Made by a program: the position numbers and the translations under genes. A stretch of 64,000 bases of DNA from JAAELZ01 sp047639475. Lineage in GTDB: Bacteria > Pseudomonadota > Gammaproteobacteria > Arenicellales > Poriferihabitantaceae. The DNA is taken from positions 11,114 through 75,113 of the forward strand of contig JBLIOD010000008.1 of assembly GCA_047639475.1 (NCBI GenBank), in the 5' to 3' direction. Below the pieces are notes generated by a model that had not been told where the DNA came from, searched no databases, and was given only the letters and a program-made list of their open reading frames with translations. Positions within the stretch are counted from its first letter, which is position 1; every line of letters begins with the position of its first letter. Below, piece after piece: positions 45,588-54,068 of this stretch.

Positions 45588-46412
45588 TTACTGCGCGTTT
45601 ATGCCTTTGTCGTAGTCTAGAAAAGACAGTTTGTAATTTAATGGAATGGCCAGCGCTTCTGCACGGTATCGGTTGATATAGCTAATTAGTCGGCTGTGCT
45701 TGCTGCCCGAAGTATTACCTTGGGTCTTCTCATAAGCCAGGAAGTCGCTGTCATACCATTTTAGTATTTTGTTGGCATGGACAGTTTGCGCTTGGTTATC
45801 TAATTGAATATGTTGGTCGCTGCTTAAGAACTCCCGCATCACCGTTTCTAATTGGGTATTTAACTGTTCAGCCGTGTAGGGCTGTTGAATTAACCGCGGG
45901 CAACTCACCGACGCACAGTTGAGGGCGGCGTGAATTCGGGGATCCTGAAACTGGGCTCGTACGACTTTGTCTTCAAGCTTTTTTAGGTTGGTTTTTTTGC
46001 CGCCTAGCTTTATATCCATGCGTACAAAAAAGTTAAGGCCCGAAACAAATCCCTTCCAAACGCTTTCTTTTTCGGGGCCGCGGTCAATGACGCCTTTGAA
46101 TACCATCGCGTTGTAGGCGTTGATATAATAAGCCAATTGGTCGGCTTCAGTGGAAAAGAGTTCCGGGTGACTGGCTGGGCTAGTTGTCTGAAGTTGCTTA
46201 ATGTATTGATCAAAACCCGTTCTATCGGCCAATAAGGCATCGTAATTCACGAAACCTTTTTCATCTACGTGTTGTTTTAGCACTTGACCCCACAAGGCAT
46301 CGTCGATGGCTTCTGCTGCCTTGATGGGCAAACTAAGGGTGGTTAACAATATTAGCAGATAGCAAACAAGTCTAACCAGTTGCTTCAGTGAGGTGAGGTT
46401 GCTTGTAGTCAT
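45588..46412 (-). CDS. DUF547-domain secreted protein
   Basis: 274 residues. The N-terminal hydrophobic segment (about 11-31, VRLVCYLLILLTTLSLPIKAAEA) is a signal peptide. The DUF547 core shows ADQLAYYINAYNAMVFKGVIDRGP, DPRIHAALNCASVSCPRL and FLSSDQHIQLD. The conserved Asn/Tyr and the HAALNCASVSCP motif suggest a transglutaminase/papain-like fold with a Cys, though no activity is established. Probably periplasmic; context gives no further clue. Confidence 0.88.
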   Translation of the reverse strand: MTTSNLTSLKQLVRLVCYLLILLTTLSLPIKAAEAIDDALWGQVLKQHVDEKGFVNYDALLADRTGFDQYIKQLQTTSPASHPELFSTEADQLAYYINAYNAMVFKGVIDRGPEKESVWKGFVSGLNFFVRMDIKLGGKKTNLKKLEDKVVRAQFQDPRIHAALNCASVSCPRLIQQPYTAEQLNTQLETVMREFLSSDQHIQLDNQAQTVHANKILKWYDSDFLAYEKTQGNTSGSKHSRLISYINRYRAEALAIPLNYKLSFLDYDKGINAQ

Positions 46413-46495
46413 GGACAGATCAGATTTATAAACTGCTACTTCAGACGTTTAACGGGTGGATTAGTTCTACCGCTCCGAATATGAGTGCTTAGTGT

Positions 46496-47809
46496 TCAGC
46501 TTTGATCACGCTTATGAAGGCATTCACCCATTACGTGGGTAGCGTATATCGCGCGATCATCTCCCAGAATAATGAGCGCAAACAAGGTTTCATCTAAAGT
46601 GGTAGTGGTTTTTAATCTTCGCTCCATCAACTCCGTAGCGGCAAAGTCTATTACCGCAAAGTCTGCTTCTTTGCCCGTTTCGAAGTTGCCTATTTTGTCA
46701 TCGAGATACAAGGCTTTGGCGTTGCCCAAAGTGGCGAGATACATCGAGCGGCCGGGCGATAATTGCTTGCCGTTTAGTTGCTGCACTTTATACGCTTCGG
46801 CCAAGGTTTGAATAAGGCTAAAACTGGTGCCGCCGCCGACATCGGTGGCAATGCTGACGCGAATGCCATCGTCTAGTGCTTGCAAACAGTCGAATAAACC
46901 GCTGCCTAAAAAGGTGTTTGAGGTGGGGCAAAACGCGATGGAGGAGCCGGTGTTGCTCATACGCTGGCGATCTGTTTTATCAAGATAAATGCCGTGGGCA
47001 TATACCGCTCGCTCTCGTAGCAAGCCATAATGATCGTACACATCCAAGTAACTGCGACTCCACGGGAACAGGTTTTTCACCCATTCGATTTCTTTCTTAT
47101 TCTCAGCGACATGGCTGTGTAAATAGGCATCAGGATATTCCTGTGCGAGTTTGGCCACCATCTCAAATTGCGCCTCACTGGAAGTGGGCGCGAACCGTGG
47201 CGTAATGGCGTAATGCAGTCGATCGGTGTGGTGCCATTTCTCGATGAGTGCTGCGCTGTCTTCGTAAGAAGAGGCAGGCGTGTCTAACAGGTAATCAGGT
47301 GCGTGACGGTCCATCATCACCTTGCCCGCTAACATTCGCATGTTGCGCTTTTTAGCAGCGTTAAAGATGGCATCAACTGATTGCGGATGAACCGTGGCCA
47401 GCACTAACGCGGTAGTCGTGCCGTTGCGAAGTAATTCAGCTAAGAAAAACTCAGCCACCTCACTAGCGTGTTCCTCATCACCAAACTGCCCTTCCGTCGG
47501 AAAAGTGTAGGTGTTTAACCAATGCAATAAATCTTCGCCATAAGAAGCAATGATGTCGGTTTGAGGGTAATGAACATGGGTATCGATCAAGCCAGGGATG
47601 ATTAACTTGCCAGAGTAATCATCCAGCTGAATGCCAGGGGATAAGCCTGGGAGTAGTTCCTCTGCGCTGCCCAGTTTAGCCACCTTGCCGTTTTCAACCA
47701 GCATGATGCCATCGGCGAAATACTGCTGTGCACTGGCATCGTTATTTTCGCCGGGGTCACGTAAGTAGTGCAGGATGGACGCACGATAAGCCTTCGTTGT
47801 GCTTGTCAT
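46496..47809 (-). CDS. guaD: Guanine deaminase
   Basis: Amidohydrolase converting guanine to xanthine, 437 residues. Zinc motif GLIDTHVHYPQTDIIASYGEDLLHWLNTYTFPTE is the guanine-deaminase signature. Further metal ligands lie in YLHSHVAENKKEI and in SIATDVGGGTSFSLIQT; substrate contact is in ITPRFAPTSSEAQF. It is the last gene of the purine operon, three bases after uraD, and supplies xanthine for the XdhAB proteins encoded upstream. Confidence 0.96.
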   Translation of the reverse strand: MTSTTKAYRASILHYLRDPGENNDASAQQYFADGIMLVENGKVAKLGSAEELLPGLSPGIQLDDYSGKLIIPGLIDTHVHYPQTDIIASYGEDLLHWLNTYTFPTEGQFGDEEHASEVAEFFLAELLRNGTTTALVLATVHPQSVDAIFNAAKKRNMRMLAGKVMMDRHAPDYLLDTPASSYEDSAALIEKWHHTDRLHYAITPRFAPTSSEAQFEMVAKLAQEYPDAYLHSHVAENKKEIEWVKNLFPWSRSYLDVYDHYGLLRERAVYAHGIYLDKTDRQRMSNTGSSIAFCPTSNTFLGSGLFDCLQALDDGIRVSIATDVGGGTSFSLIQTLAEAYKVQQLNGKQLSPGRSMYLATLGNAKALYLDDKIGNFETGKEADFAVIDFAATELMERRLKTTTTLDETLFALIILGDDRAIYATHVMGECLHKRDQS

Positions 47810-47812
47810 GTT

Positions 47813-48385
47813 TTAAGGTTCGCCGCGTTTAAGGCTGTGAAATAGTCCGCTTTGCGCTTTGTCGGCCAGTGCTTCTAAACGAAAGTGTGCGATCTTATGA
47901 ATTTCACTGATGGCTCGATCGAACTCAGTTTCATTATCATGTTCTAGGCGTTCTTCAAAGGCTGCCAAAATAAGGTGGCGGTTGCTGCCTTTAACTGCCA
48001 TCACAAAGGGAAAACCATACTTTGTTTTGTAGGCATCGTTGTAGCTGACAAAGCGAGAAAATTGTTCAGCGTTGCACTGGCCTATGCCAGCACCCGCTTG
48101 CTCTGAGGTGGATTCTTCAGTCAAGCTGCCAGTTTGTGCCGCGCGCCCAGCCAAGTCGGGGTGGGCAATGATTAAATCGAGTCGAAGTTGCTTGCTGGCT
48201 TCGTTCACTTGCATGGCGAGCAGCTCAGCCATATCTTCAACGGTCTCTTGTCCAGAGATGTTGTCTGATCGCCACGCTGCTCTTGCAATCCAAGGGCTGT
48301 GTTCATAAATCCCACCAAACTGTTCGATAAAGGATTTTTCGTTGGTCGCAATACCGCTTTTAAAGCGAGGAGAAGGAGGGCTCAT
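47813..48385 (-). CDS. uraD: OHCU decarboxylase
   Basis: 2-oxo-4-hydroxy-4-carboxy-5-ureidoimidazoline decarboxylase, giving S-allantoin, 190 residues. Typical segments are FIEQFGGIYEHSPWIARAAW (catalytic His in EHSPW), LLIAHPDLAG-like LDLIIAHPDLAGRA, SSEQAGAGL-like SEQAGAGIGQC, and the YKTKYGFPFVMAVKGSN motif. It sits two bases after puuD and three before guaD. Confidence 0.95.
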   Translation of the reverse strand: MSPPSPRFKSGIATNEKSFIEQFGGIYEHSPWIARAAWRSDNISGQETVEDMAELLAMQVNEASKQLRLDLIIAHPDLAGRAAQTGSLTEESTSEQAGAGIGQCNAEQFSRFVSYNDAYKTKYGFPFVMAVKGSNRHLILAAFEERLEHDNETEFDRAISEIHKIAHFRLEALADKAQSGLFHSLKRGEP

Positions 48386-48387
48386 GA

Positions 48388-49593
48388 TTATTTGGGAAGG
48401 CTATTAAACCATTGGTCAACTAAGTTGCGCTCATCATCAGTCATTTGCGTTAAGTTGCCAATCGGCATGGCTTTGCTCAACACAGTTTGGGTGTGAATGA
48501 GCGAGGCTTGGCTAGAAATTTGCTCGTCTGTTTCTAGTAACACCCCTTTGGGTGCAGCTGTAAAGCCAGCTTGTGTCGGCGCTGCAGCATGGCAAGTTGC
48601 GCAGCGCTGTACAATAACCGGCTTTACTTGCGTGAATAATTGCTGATGACTTAATGCCTCACCTTGTTGTGCGGTGCTTATCGTGGGCTTTGGCGCAGCC
48701 AGCGCAGCAATAGCGGCGAGTAGGATCGCGGCAATGACTAATGGCAACGGGGTTTGTTTGCCGAAATGGCGTTGCACGAAATAGATTCGAACAAGTCCGC
48801 CGACCATACATATTCCGATCAAGATGAGCCAATTCAAAGAATGTGCGTAAGTCATGGCGTAATGATTGCTGATCATCACGAACAACACCGGCAGGGTGAA
48901 AAAGGTGTTGTGAACTGAACGCTGCTTCGCGGTTAATCCGTGGATGGGGTCTAGCTCGCCACCGGTTTCAGCGGCTTTTACCAAGGCCTTTTGGCCAGGG
49001 ATAATAATGAAAAATACATTGGCCACCATGATGGTGCCAAGCATTGCGCCGAAATGGATATAAGCAGCGCGACCGCTGAATACTTGGCATAACACATAGG
49101 CCATCACGCAAACAAAAATGGCAACGGCGAAGCCCAATGCCTTTTCATTTTGCCCCATTTTAGAGCGACATAAAAAATCATAAACTAACCAACCACCTAT
49201 CAGTGTGGCCATGCCAATGACAATGGCATGGGGTTTGCTAAGCGCCATGACGCTGGCATCTATGGTGTAGATTTCTGCGCCGTACCAATACATCAAAGCC
49301 AATAAAAATACGCCTGATAACCAAGTGGTGTACGCCTCCCATTTAAACCAATGCAAGGTGGAGGGGATAGTTGGCGGGGCCAGCTTGTATTTCTGGGCAT
49401 GATAAAAACCGCCGCCATGCACCGACCAAACTTCACCTGCCACGCCTTGAGCAGTGTCTTCTTCTTTCTTCGGTGGCAATAGGTGGTTATCCAACCACAC
49501 AAAGTAAAACGAAGCCCCTATCCATGCCACGCCTGTGATCATGTGAAACCAACGGCCCAGTAAATTAAGCCATTCAATAAAGTAACTTTCCAT
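48388..49593 (-). CDS. puuD: Membrane urate hydroxylase/oxidase PuuD with cytochrome c domain
   Basis: 401 residues from MESYFIEWLNLLGRWFHMITGVAWIGASFYFVWLDNHLLPP. About eight membrane helices (residues 1-300) belong to the DUF989/urate hydroxylase family. A C-terminal mono-heme cytochrome c domain has CATCH at 331-335 (VIVQRCATCHAAAPTQAGF) and a probable Met ligand in KAMPIGNLTQM. It oxidises urate to 5-hydroxyisourate, passing electrons to cytochromes instead of making peroxide. The start overlaps the xdhB stop by one base; an in-frame extension to 49635 overlaps xdhB and lacks homology. Confidence 0.94.
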   Translation of the reverse strand: MESYFIEWLNLLGRWFHMITGVAWIGASFYFVWLDNHLLPPKKEEDTAQGVAGEVWSVHGGGFYHAQKYKLAPPTIPSTLHWFKWEAYTTWLSGVFLLALMYWYGAEIYTIDASVMALSKPHAIVIGMATLIGGWLVYDFLCRSKMGQNEKALGFAVAIFVCVMAYVLCQVFSGRAAYIHFGAMLGTIMVANVFFIIIPGQKALVKAAETGGELDPIHGLTAKQRSVHNTFFTLPVLFVMISNHYAMTYAHSLNWLILIGICMVGGLVRIYFVQRHFGKQTPLPLVIAAILLAAIAALAAPKPTISTAQQGEALSHQQLFTQVKPVIVQRCATCHAAAPTQAGFTAAPKGVLLETDEQISSQASLIHTQTVLSKAMPIGNLTQMTDDERNLVDQWFNSLPK

Positions 49594-51905
49594 CAGAATT
49601 TTAAACGGTTGACTGCGTTGAGAATGCGTTCGCAAGTGGCGGGGGCATCTAAAGCGGGGTTTATCTTGTAATCAGCCACGCTGGCGATAGCATCACGAAT
49701 CGCGAAGAACACTGAGAATGCCAACAGTATGGGCGGTTCGCCCACGGCTTTTGATCGCATAATGGTGTTTTCGTGATTAATGTTCTTGAATAAATGGGTT
49801 CTAAAATCTTGTGGACAATCGTTCACCGCAGGAATTTTATAAGTTGAGGGAGCGTGAGTAGTAAGTTTGCCTGCATCATTCCAACACAGCTCTTCGGTGG
49901 TTAACCAGCCCATGCCTTGAATGAATCCCCCTTCAACTTGTCCAATGTCAATCGCGGGATTAATGGAGTTTCCAGCGTCGTGTAGTAAGTCACAGCGTAA
50001 TAATTTCCACTCACCGGTCAAGGTGTCAATCAGCACCTCAGAAACGGAGGCACCGTAGGCAAAGTAATAAAAGGGTCGGCCCTTCATTTTGTCTTTATCC
50101 CAATGCAAATCAGGCGTTTTATAAAAGCCATCTGACCACAACTGGACGCGATTTTCGTAGGCTTGAACCACCATTTCAGTAAAGCTAAAGCGTTGCCCTG
50201 CGGAGGTGACGTAATCGTTTTCGAACACTACTTCATCTTCAGCGCATTGATATTTTTCCGCGGCAAACTCCGTTATACGCTGCTTAATTTGTTGCGCCGC
50301 GTTTTGCGCAGCCTTGGCGTTTAAATCCGCACCGGTTGAGGCAGCGGTGGCCGACGTATTGGGTATCTTGTCTGTTTGCGTGGCCGTGGCTTTAACGTTT
50401 GATAAATCCACGCCCAGCTCGTTAGCAACCACTTGCGCAATCTTGGTATTGAGACCTTGGCCCATCTCAGTGCCGCCGTGGTTTACAAGAATAGAGCCAT
50501 CTAGATAGATATGAACCAGGGCACCCGCCTGATTAAAGTGGACCACATTAAATGAGATGCCAAATTTAACCGGTGTTAATGCCAAGCCTTTTTTAAGAAT
50601 CGAACTGGTTTGGTTGAAGTTAGTGATAGCCTGTCGGCGTTGCGCATATTCGCTGGTGCTTTCAAGTTCAGCGACCAGTTCATGAATGACATTGTCTTTA
50701 ACTTCTTGCTCGTATGGAGTGACATTGCGATCAGTGGTGCCATAAAAATTGAGCTTACGAATATCTAGAGGATCTTTGCCTAACTCGCGGGCAATGTTGT
50801 CGATTATCATCTCAATGGCCAACGCGCCTTGCGGGCCACCGAAGCCTCTAAAAGCGGTGTTTGATTGAGTGTTGGTTTTGCCACAAGCTGCCGTTATATG
50901 CACATCACTTAAGTAATAAGCGTTGTCAAAATGGCATACCGCTCGGGCAGCAACGGGCGGTGATAAATCGGTTGAGAACCCAGCGCGTAAAGTCATCTCA
51001 ATGTCTGCGGCAATTATGCGGCCTTCATCGTCATAACCTAAGTCGTATTCATAGTAAACGCAATGGCGTTTACCCGTTACCATCATGTCGTCGTCACGAT
51101 CCAGCCTTAGCTTAATAGGGCGATTGAGTTTTTTAGCACACACCGAAGCAATGCAAGCGAAAATAGCGGACTGCGATTCCTTGCCGCCAAAACCGCCGCC
51201 CATGCGGCGAATTTCAACGGTCACTTGGTTGTTTCGTATATCTAAGGCATGCGCCACTAAATGCTGCATCTCACTAGGGTGCTGAGTTGAGCAGTGTAAG
51301 TAAATACTGTTGTCTTCCCTCGGAATGGCGTAACTGATTTGGCCTTCTAGATAAAACTGTTCTTGCCCGCCGACATTGAACGAACCTTTCATTCGATGTG
51401 GTGATTGCGCTAATTTAACTTCTGGCTCTCCTTGCAAGCAGGCCATAGGTTCAATCACATAAGCCTTCTGTGCTTTGGCTTCTTCGGGAGTGAATATCGC
51501 AGCTAAGTCGTCATAGGTGACTTTGCCCAATCTAGCGGCTTTACGCGCGGTATCGTATGTTTTAGCCACCACAGCAAAAATGGGTTGGCCAATATACTGC
51601 ACCAAGCCGTCTGCCAAAATGGGGTCGTCATGCAAAATGGGACCGCAGTCGTTAACGCCTTGAATGTCTTCAGCTTGTAATACTGCCACCACGTCAGGCA
51701 GGGCCAATACTGCGGTGAGATCAATGTGAGTGACCGTGGCGTGCGCTCGCTCGCTTAACCCCAGCGCGCAAAAAAGCGTGCCCGCAAGCTCTGGAATATC
51801 GTCTATATAGGTGGCTTCACCGCTAACGTGCAAATGCGCCGACTCATGTGGCGTTGAACGGCTTAATAAAGTGCTATCAACGTGGGTTGGAGTCGGCTTA
51901 TTCAT
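49593..51905 (-). CDS. xdhB: Xanthine dehydrogenase molybdopterin-binding subunit
   Basis: Large molybdenum subunit, 770 residues from MNKPTPTHVDSTLLSRSTPHESAHLHVSGEATYIDDIPEL; the frame reads 42 codons further upstream into xdhA, but the homology starts here. Motifs include GQEQFYLEGQ (active-site Gln), RMGGGFGGKES, NTAFRGFGGPQGALAIE, MGQGLNTKIAQV and the C-terminal active-site glutamate in SKAVGEPPILLAFSVF. It hydroxylates hypoxanthine and xanthine to urate. No xdhC chaperone gene is in the window. Confidence 0.95.
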   Translation of the reverse strand: MNKPTPTHVDSTLLSRSTPHESAHLHVSGEATYIDDIPELAGTLFCALGLSERAHATVTHIDLTAVLALPDVVAVLQAEDIQGVNDCGPILHDDPILADGLVQYIGQPIFAVVAKTYDTARKAARLGKVTYDDLAAIFTPEEAKAQKAYVIEPMACLQGEPEVKLAQSPHRMKGSFNVGGQEQFYLEGQISYAIPREDNSIYLHCSTQHPSEMQHLVAHALDIRNNQVTVEIRRMGGGFGGKESQSAIFACIASVCAKKLNRPIKLRLDRDDDMMVTGKRHCVYYEYDLGYDDEGRIIAADIEMTLRAGFSTDLSPPVAARAVCHFDNAYYLSDVHITAACGKTNTQSNTAFRGFGGPQGALAIEMIIDNIARELGKDPLDIRKLNFYGTTDRNVTPYEQEVKDNVIHELVAELESTSEYAQRRQAITNFNQTSSILKKGLALTPVKFGISFNVVHFNQAGALVHIYLDGSILVNHGGTEMGQGLNTKIAQVVANELGVDLSNVKATATQTDKIPNTSATAASTGADLNAKAAQNAAQQIKQRITEFAAEKYQCAEDEVVFENDYVTSAGQRFSFTEMVVQAYENRVQLWSDGFYKTPDLHWDKDKMKGRPFYYFAYGASVSEVLIDTLTGEWKLLRCDLLHDAGNSINPAIDIGQVEGGFIQGMGWLTTEELCWNDAGKLTTHAPSTYKIPAVNDCPQDFRTHLFKNINHENTIMRSKAVGEPPILLAFSVFFAIRDAIASVADYKINPALDAPATCERILNAVNRLKF

Positions 51906-51906
51906 A

Positions 51907-53391
51907 CTAGTGAGCGAAAACGCTGAGGTTTGTTTCGCTACCCTGATCACCTTGGTCGCCTTCGCAGGTCTCAAGGTAAAAACGATACAGCAAGTTGGCA
52001 GCGCTGGTGGAGCGGTTATCAGCCGATGCACGCATATCTGCTAGCGGTGTGTAATCTTCAGCCAGTTTAAGCATGGCCTGTTTGGCCGTTTGCTCATTCC
52101 AAGCTTGGCCAATCAAAGCGGCTTCAGTTTGTGCGGCACGTTTAGGTATGGCGGCCATGCCGCCAAAGGCGACACGTGCGTCAGTAATTAGACCTTCGCT
52201 CTGACGAATGACAAAGGCAGCGCAAACTGCGGATATATCCGAGTCGTAGCGCTTGGATAATTTATAAGTGCGAAACGTTAAATCGGCTGACGGCAGTGGG
52301 ACGCTCACCGAGGCCACCACTTCGTCGTCATTCATGGACTGTTTCATGTAATCCACGTACAAATCTTCTAGCGGCATAGTGCGCTGACCAGCAGTGTTCG
52401 CTAGCGTTACCGTTGCGCCCAGCGTAATTAACCAAGGCATAGAGTCGCCGATGGGAGAGCCATTGGCGATATTGCCGCCCAAGGTGCCTGCGTTGCGAAT
52501 GGGCACAGAAGCAAAGCGCTTCCACTGCTCGTCGGTTTGTGGATAGTGTTTGGCAATGGCCGTAAAGGCATCGTTTAAAGAAACGCCCGCACCGATGGTG
52601 ATGGCGGCTTTATCTTCAGTGAGTTGTTTAAGTTCAGTCACATCGCCAAGGTAAATAATATCGCCCAGCTCTCTAAACTGTTTGTTTACCCACAGGCCGA
52701 CATCGGTGCAGCCAGCCAATAGGGTGGCTGTCGGTTTTAGTTTTCGCAGGGCAGTGAGTTCTGCAAGGTTGGTGGGCGCATCAAATGCGCCGTTGGGGTG
52801 CGTCATTGAAACGGCTTTGCTGCGCTTAAGCTGAGTAAGCTTGTCTGCCATTGCTTTGCGATCGAAGGTGGCCTCGTCAAGCTCAAACATCTTCGAACCG
52901 GCTTCAAGAATAGGCTTATAACCTGTGCAGCGGCATAAGTTGCCGGACAACGCCGTGCGCAGCTGTTGGTCGTTTGCGGTGGTGTTCGTTTGTTGGTGGT
53001 CTACATAGACGTTCCATAAAGACATCACAAAGCCAGGCGTGCAAAATCCGCACTGAGAGCCGTGGCAATCAACCATCGCCTGTTGAACAGGGTGTAGCTC
53101 ACCGCTCTGCCCACGTAAATACTCAACCGTATATAGGGCCTTGCCATGCAGAGTAGGGACGAACTGTATACAGGCGTTAATCGAGCGTAGTTGCAATTGA
53201 TCATCCACGGTTTCGGCAATTACCACGGTGCAAGCACCGCAATCGCCCTCTGCGCAGCCTTCTTTGCTGCCGGTTAGGCCTAGGTCATAGCGTAAATAAC
53301 TTAAAACTGATTTCGTCGGGTCAATGCTGGTTATCGTGATCAGCTCATCATTCAAATAAAATGCAATCGATTGCGATGCAATATCAGACAT
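51907..53391 (-). CDS. xdhA: Xanthine dehydrogenase FeS/FAD subunit
   Basis: 494 residues. The N-terminal [2Fe-2S] domain has GSKEGCAEGDCGACTVV and the third-ligand region; the second [2Fe-2S] domain has QCGFCTPGFVMSLWNVYVD and GNLCRCTGYKPILEAG. The FAD domain starts near 190 (LLAGCTDVGLWVNKQFRELGD) and continues with RNAGTLGGNIANGSPIGDSMPWL. It is the proteobacterial small-subunit type, fused FeS and FAD. One base separates it from xdhB and two from uraH, giving a strict operon. Confidence 0.95.
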   Translation of the reverse strand: MSDIASQSIAFYLNDELITITSIDPTKSVLSYLRYDLGLTGSKEGCAEGDCGACTVVIAETVDDQLQLRSINACIQFVPTLHGKALYTVEYLRGQSGELHPVQQAMVDCHGSQCGFCTPGFVMSLWNVYVDHQQTNTTANDQQLRTALSGNLCRCTGYKPILEAGSKMFELDEATFDRKAMADKLTQLKRSKAVSMTHPNGAFDAPTNLAELTALRKLKPTATLLAGCTDVGLWVNKQFRELGDIIYLGDVTELKQLTEDKAAITIGAGVSLNDAFTAIAKHYPQTDEQWKRFASVPIRNAGTLGGNIANGSPIGDSMPWLITLGATVTLANTAGQRTMPLEDLYVDYMKQSMNDDEVVASVSVPLPSADLTFRTYKLSKRYDSDISAVCAAFVIRQSEGLITDARVAFGGMAAIPKRAAQTEAALIGQAWNEQTAKQAMLKLAEDYTPLADMRASADNRSTSAANLLYRFYLETCEGDQGDQGSETNLSVFAH

Positions 53392-53393
53392 AA

Positions 53394-53741
53394 CTAGCTA
53401 CCTCGATAGGTGCTATAGCTCCAAGGAGACACCAACAATGGCACGTGATAGTGGTCGTCATTGCTCATGCTAAAACGTAAGCTGATGTCGTCTAAAAAGG
53501 CTGGATCATCGGTGATTAGCGTGCTGTTCTCGAAGTAGTTTTTGACTTCAAACACTAGCTCCCAAGTGCCAAGAGCAAACTCAGCTTCGGGCAGAATAGG
53601 CTCGTCTGTACGTCCATCTGAGTTAGTGATTAATCGACGAACTAAAAGCCTGTCGTTGCCCAATCGATACAAGCTAATAGGGATGCCCGCTGCGGGGATG
53701 CCTTGCGCTGTATCGAGTACGTGTGTTGTTAGAAAACCCAT
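53394..53741 (-). CDS. uraH: 5-hydroxyisourate hydrolase
   Basis: Transthyretin-like protein of 115 residues hydrolysing 5-hydroxyisourate to OHCU. It starts MGFLTTHVLDTAQGIPAAGIPISLYRL (the conserved TTHVLD with catalytic His) and ends with the family C-terminus YHVPLLVSPWSYSTYRGS, including the YRGS signature. A seven-codon longer frame exists upstream but adds nothing conserved. First gene of the purine operon uraH-xdhA-xdhB-puuD-uraD-guaD. Confidence 0.95.
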   Translation of the reverse strand: MGFLTTHVLDTAQGIPAAGIPISLYRLGNDRLLVRRLITNSDGRTDEPILPEAEFALGTWELVFEVKNYFENSTLITDDPAFLDDISLRFSMSNDDHYHVPLLVSPWSYSTYRGS

Positions 53742-53865
53742 CAAGGAAATATACCACCGCAAGGAATGTGACGGTAGAGCCGTAAACTAGAACGCACCGT
53801 CGCAAAATAGCAACGGCCGCTTGTTAAAGTCAGGGGTGGAGTGAGCAATGACACCTAGTTATAAT

Positions 53866-54027
53866 TTATAAGTGGGTCTTTATCTTCCTCCAAGCGTGAG
53901 CTTTGTTGGTGAATAGTAGCCGCCGATAAGCGGACCAGGTTAGCTCTTTTAATGCTCTACAACGCAATTCGATGCCTTGTAGCGTCGGGTCCCAGATATC
54001 TCTACCATCATCGTTCCAAAACCATTT
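53866..54027 (-). other. Orphan open frame, possible gene remnant
   Basis: A stop-bounded frame of 53 codons reads KWFWNDDGRDIWDPTLQGIE and continues ELRCRALKELTWSAYRRLLF to THL and a stop. It has no ATG start but looks protein-like (several Trp, alternating charge). I do not recognise the family. The interval 53742-54068 holds no complete gene; the rest should contain the purine-operon promoter, and a TTATAAATTATAA stretch lies at about 53858-53870. Confidence 0.25.
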
Positions 54028-54068
54028 CTAACAAGTATTAATTTAGGCTTTCCTGCCAACCTAATAAT

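Noticed and set aside
51906..52031. Extended N-terminus of the xdhB product
   Set aside because: It lies wholly inside xdhA in another frame and lacks homology; the molybdopterin domain begins after MNKPTPTHV.
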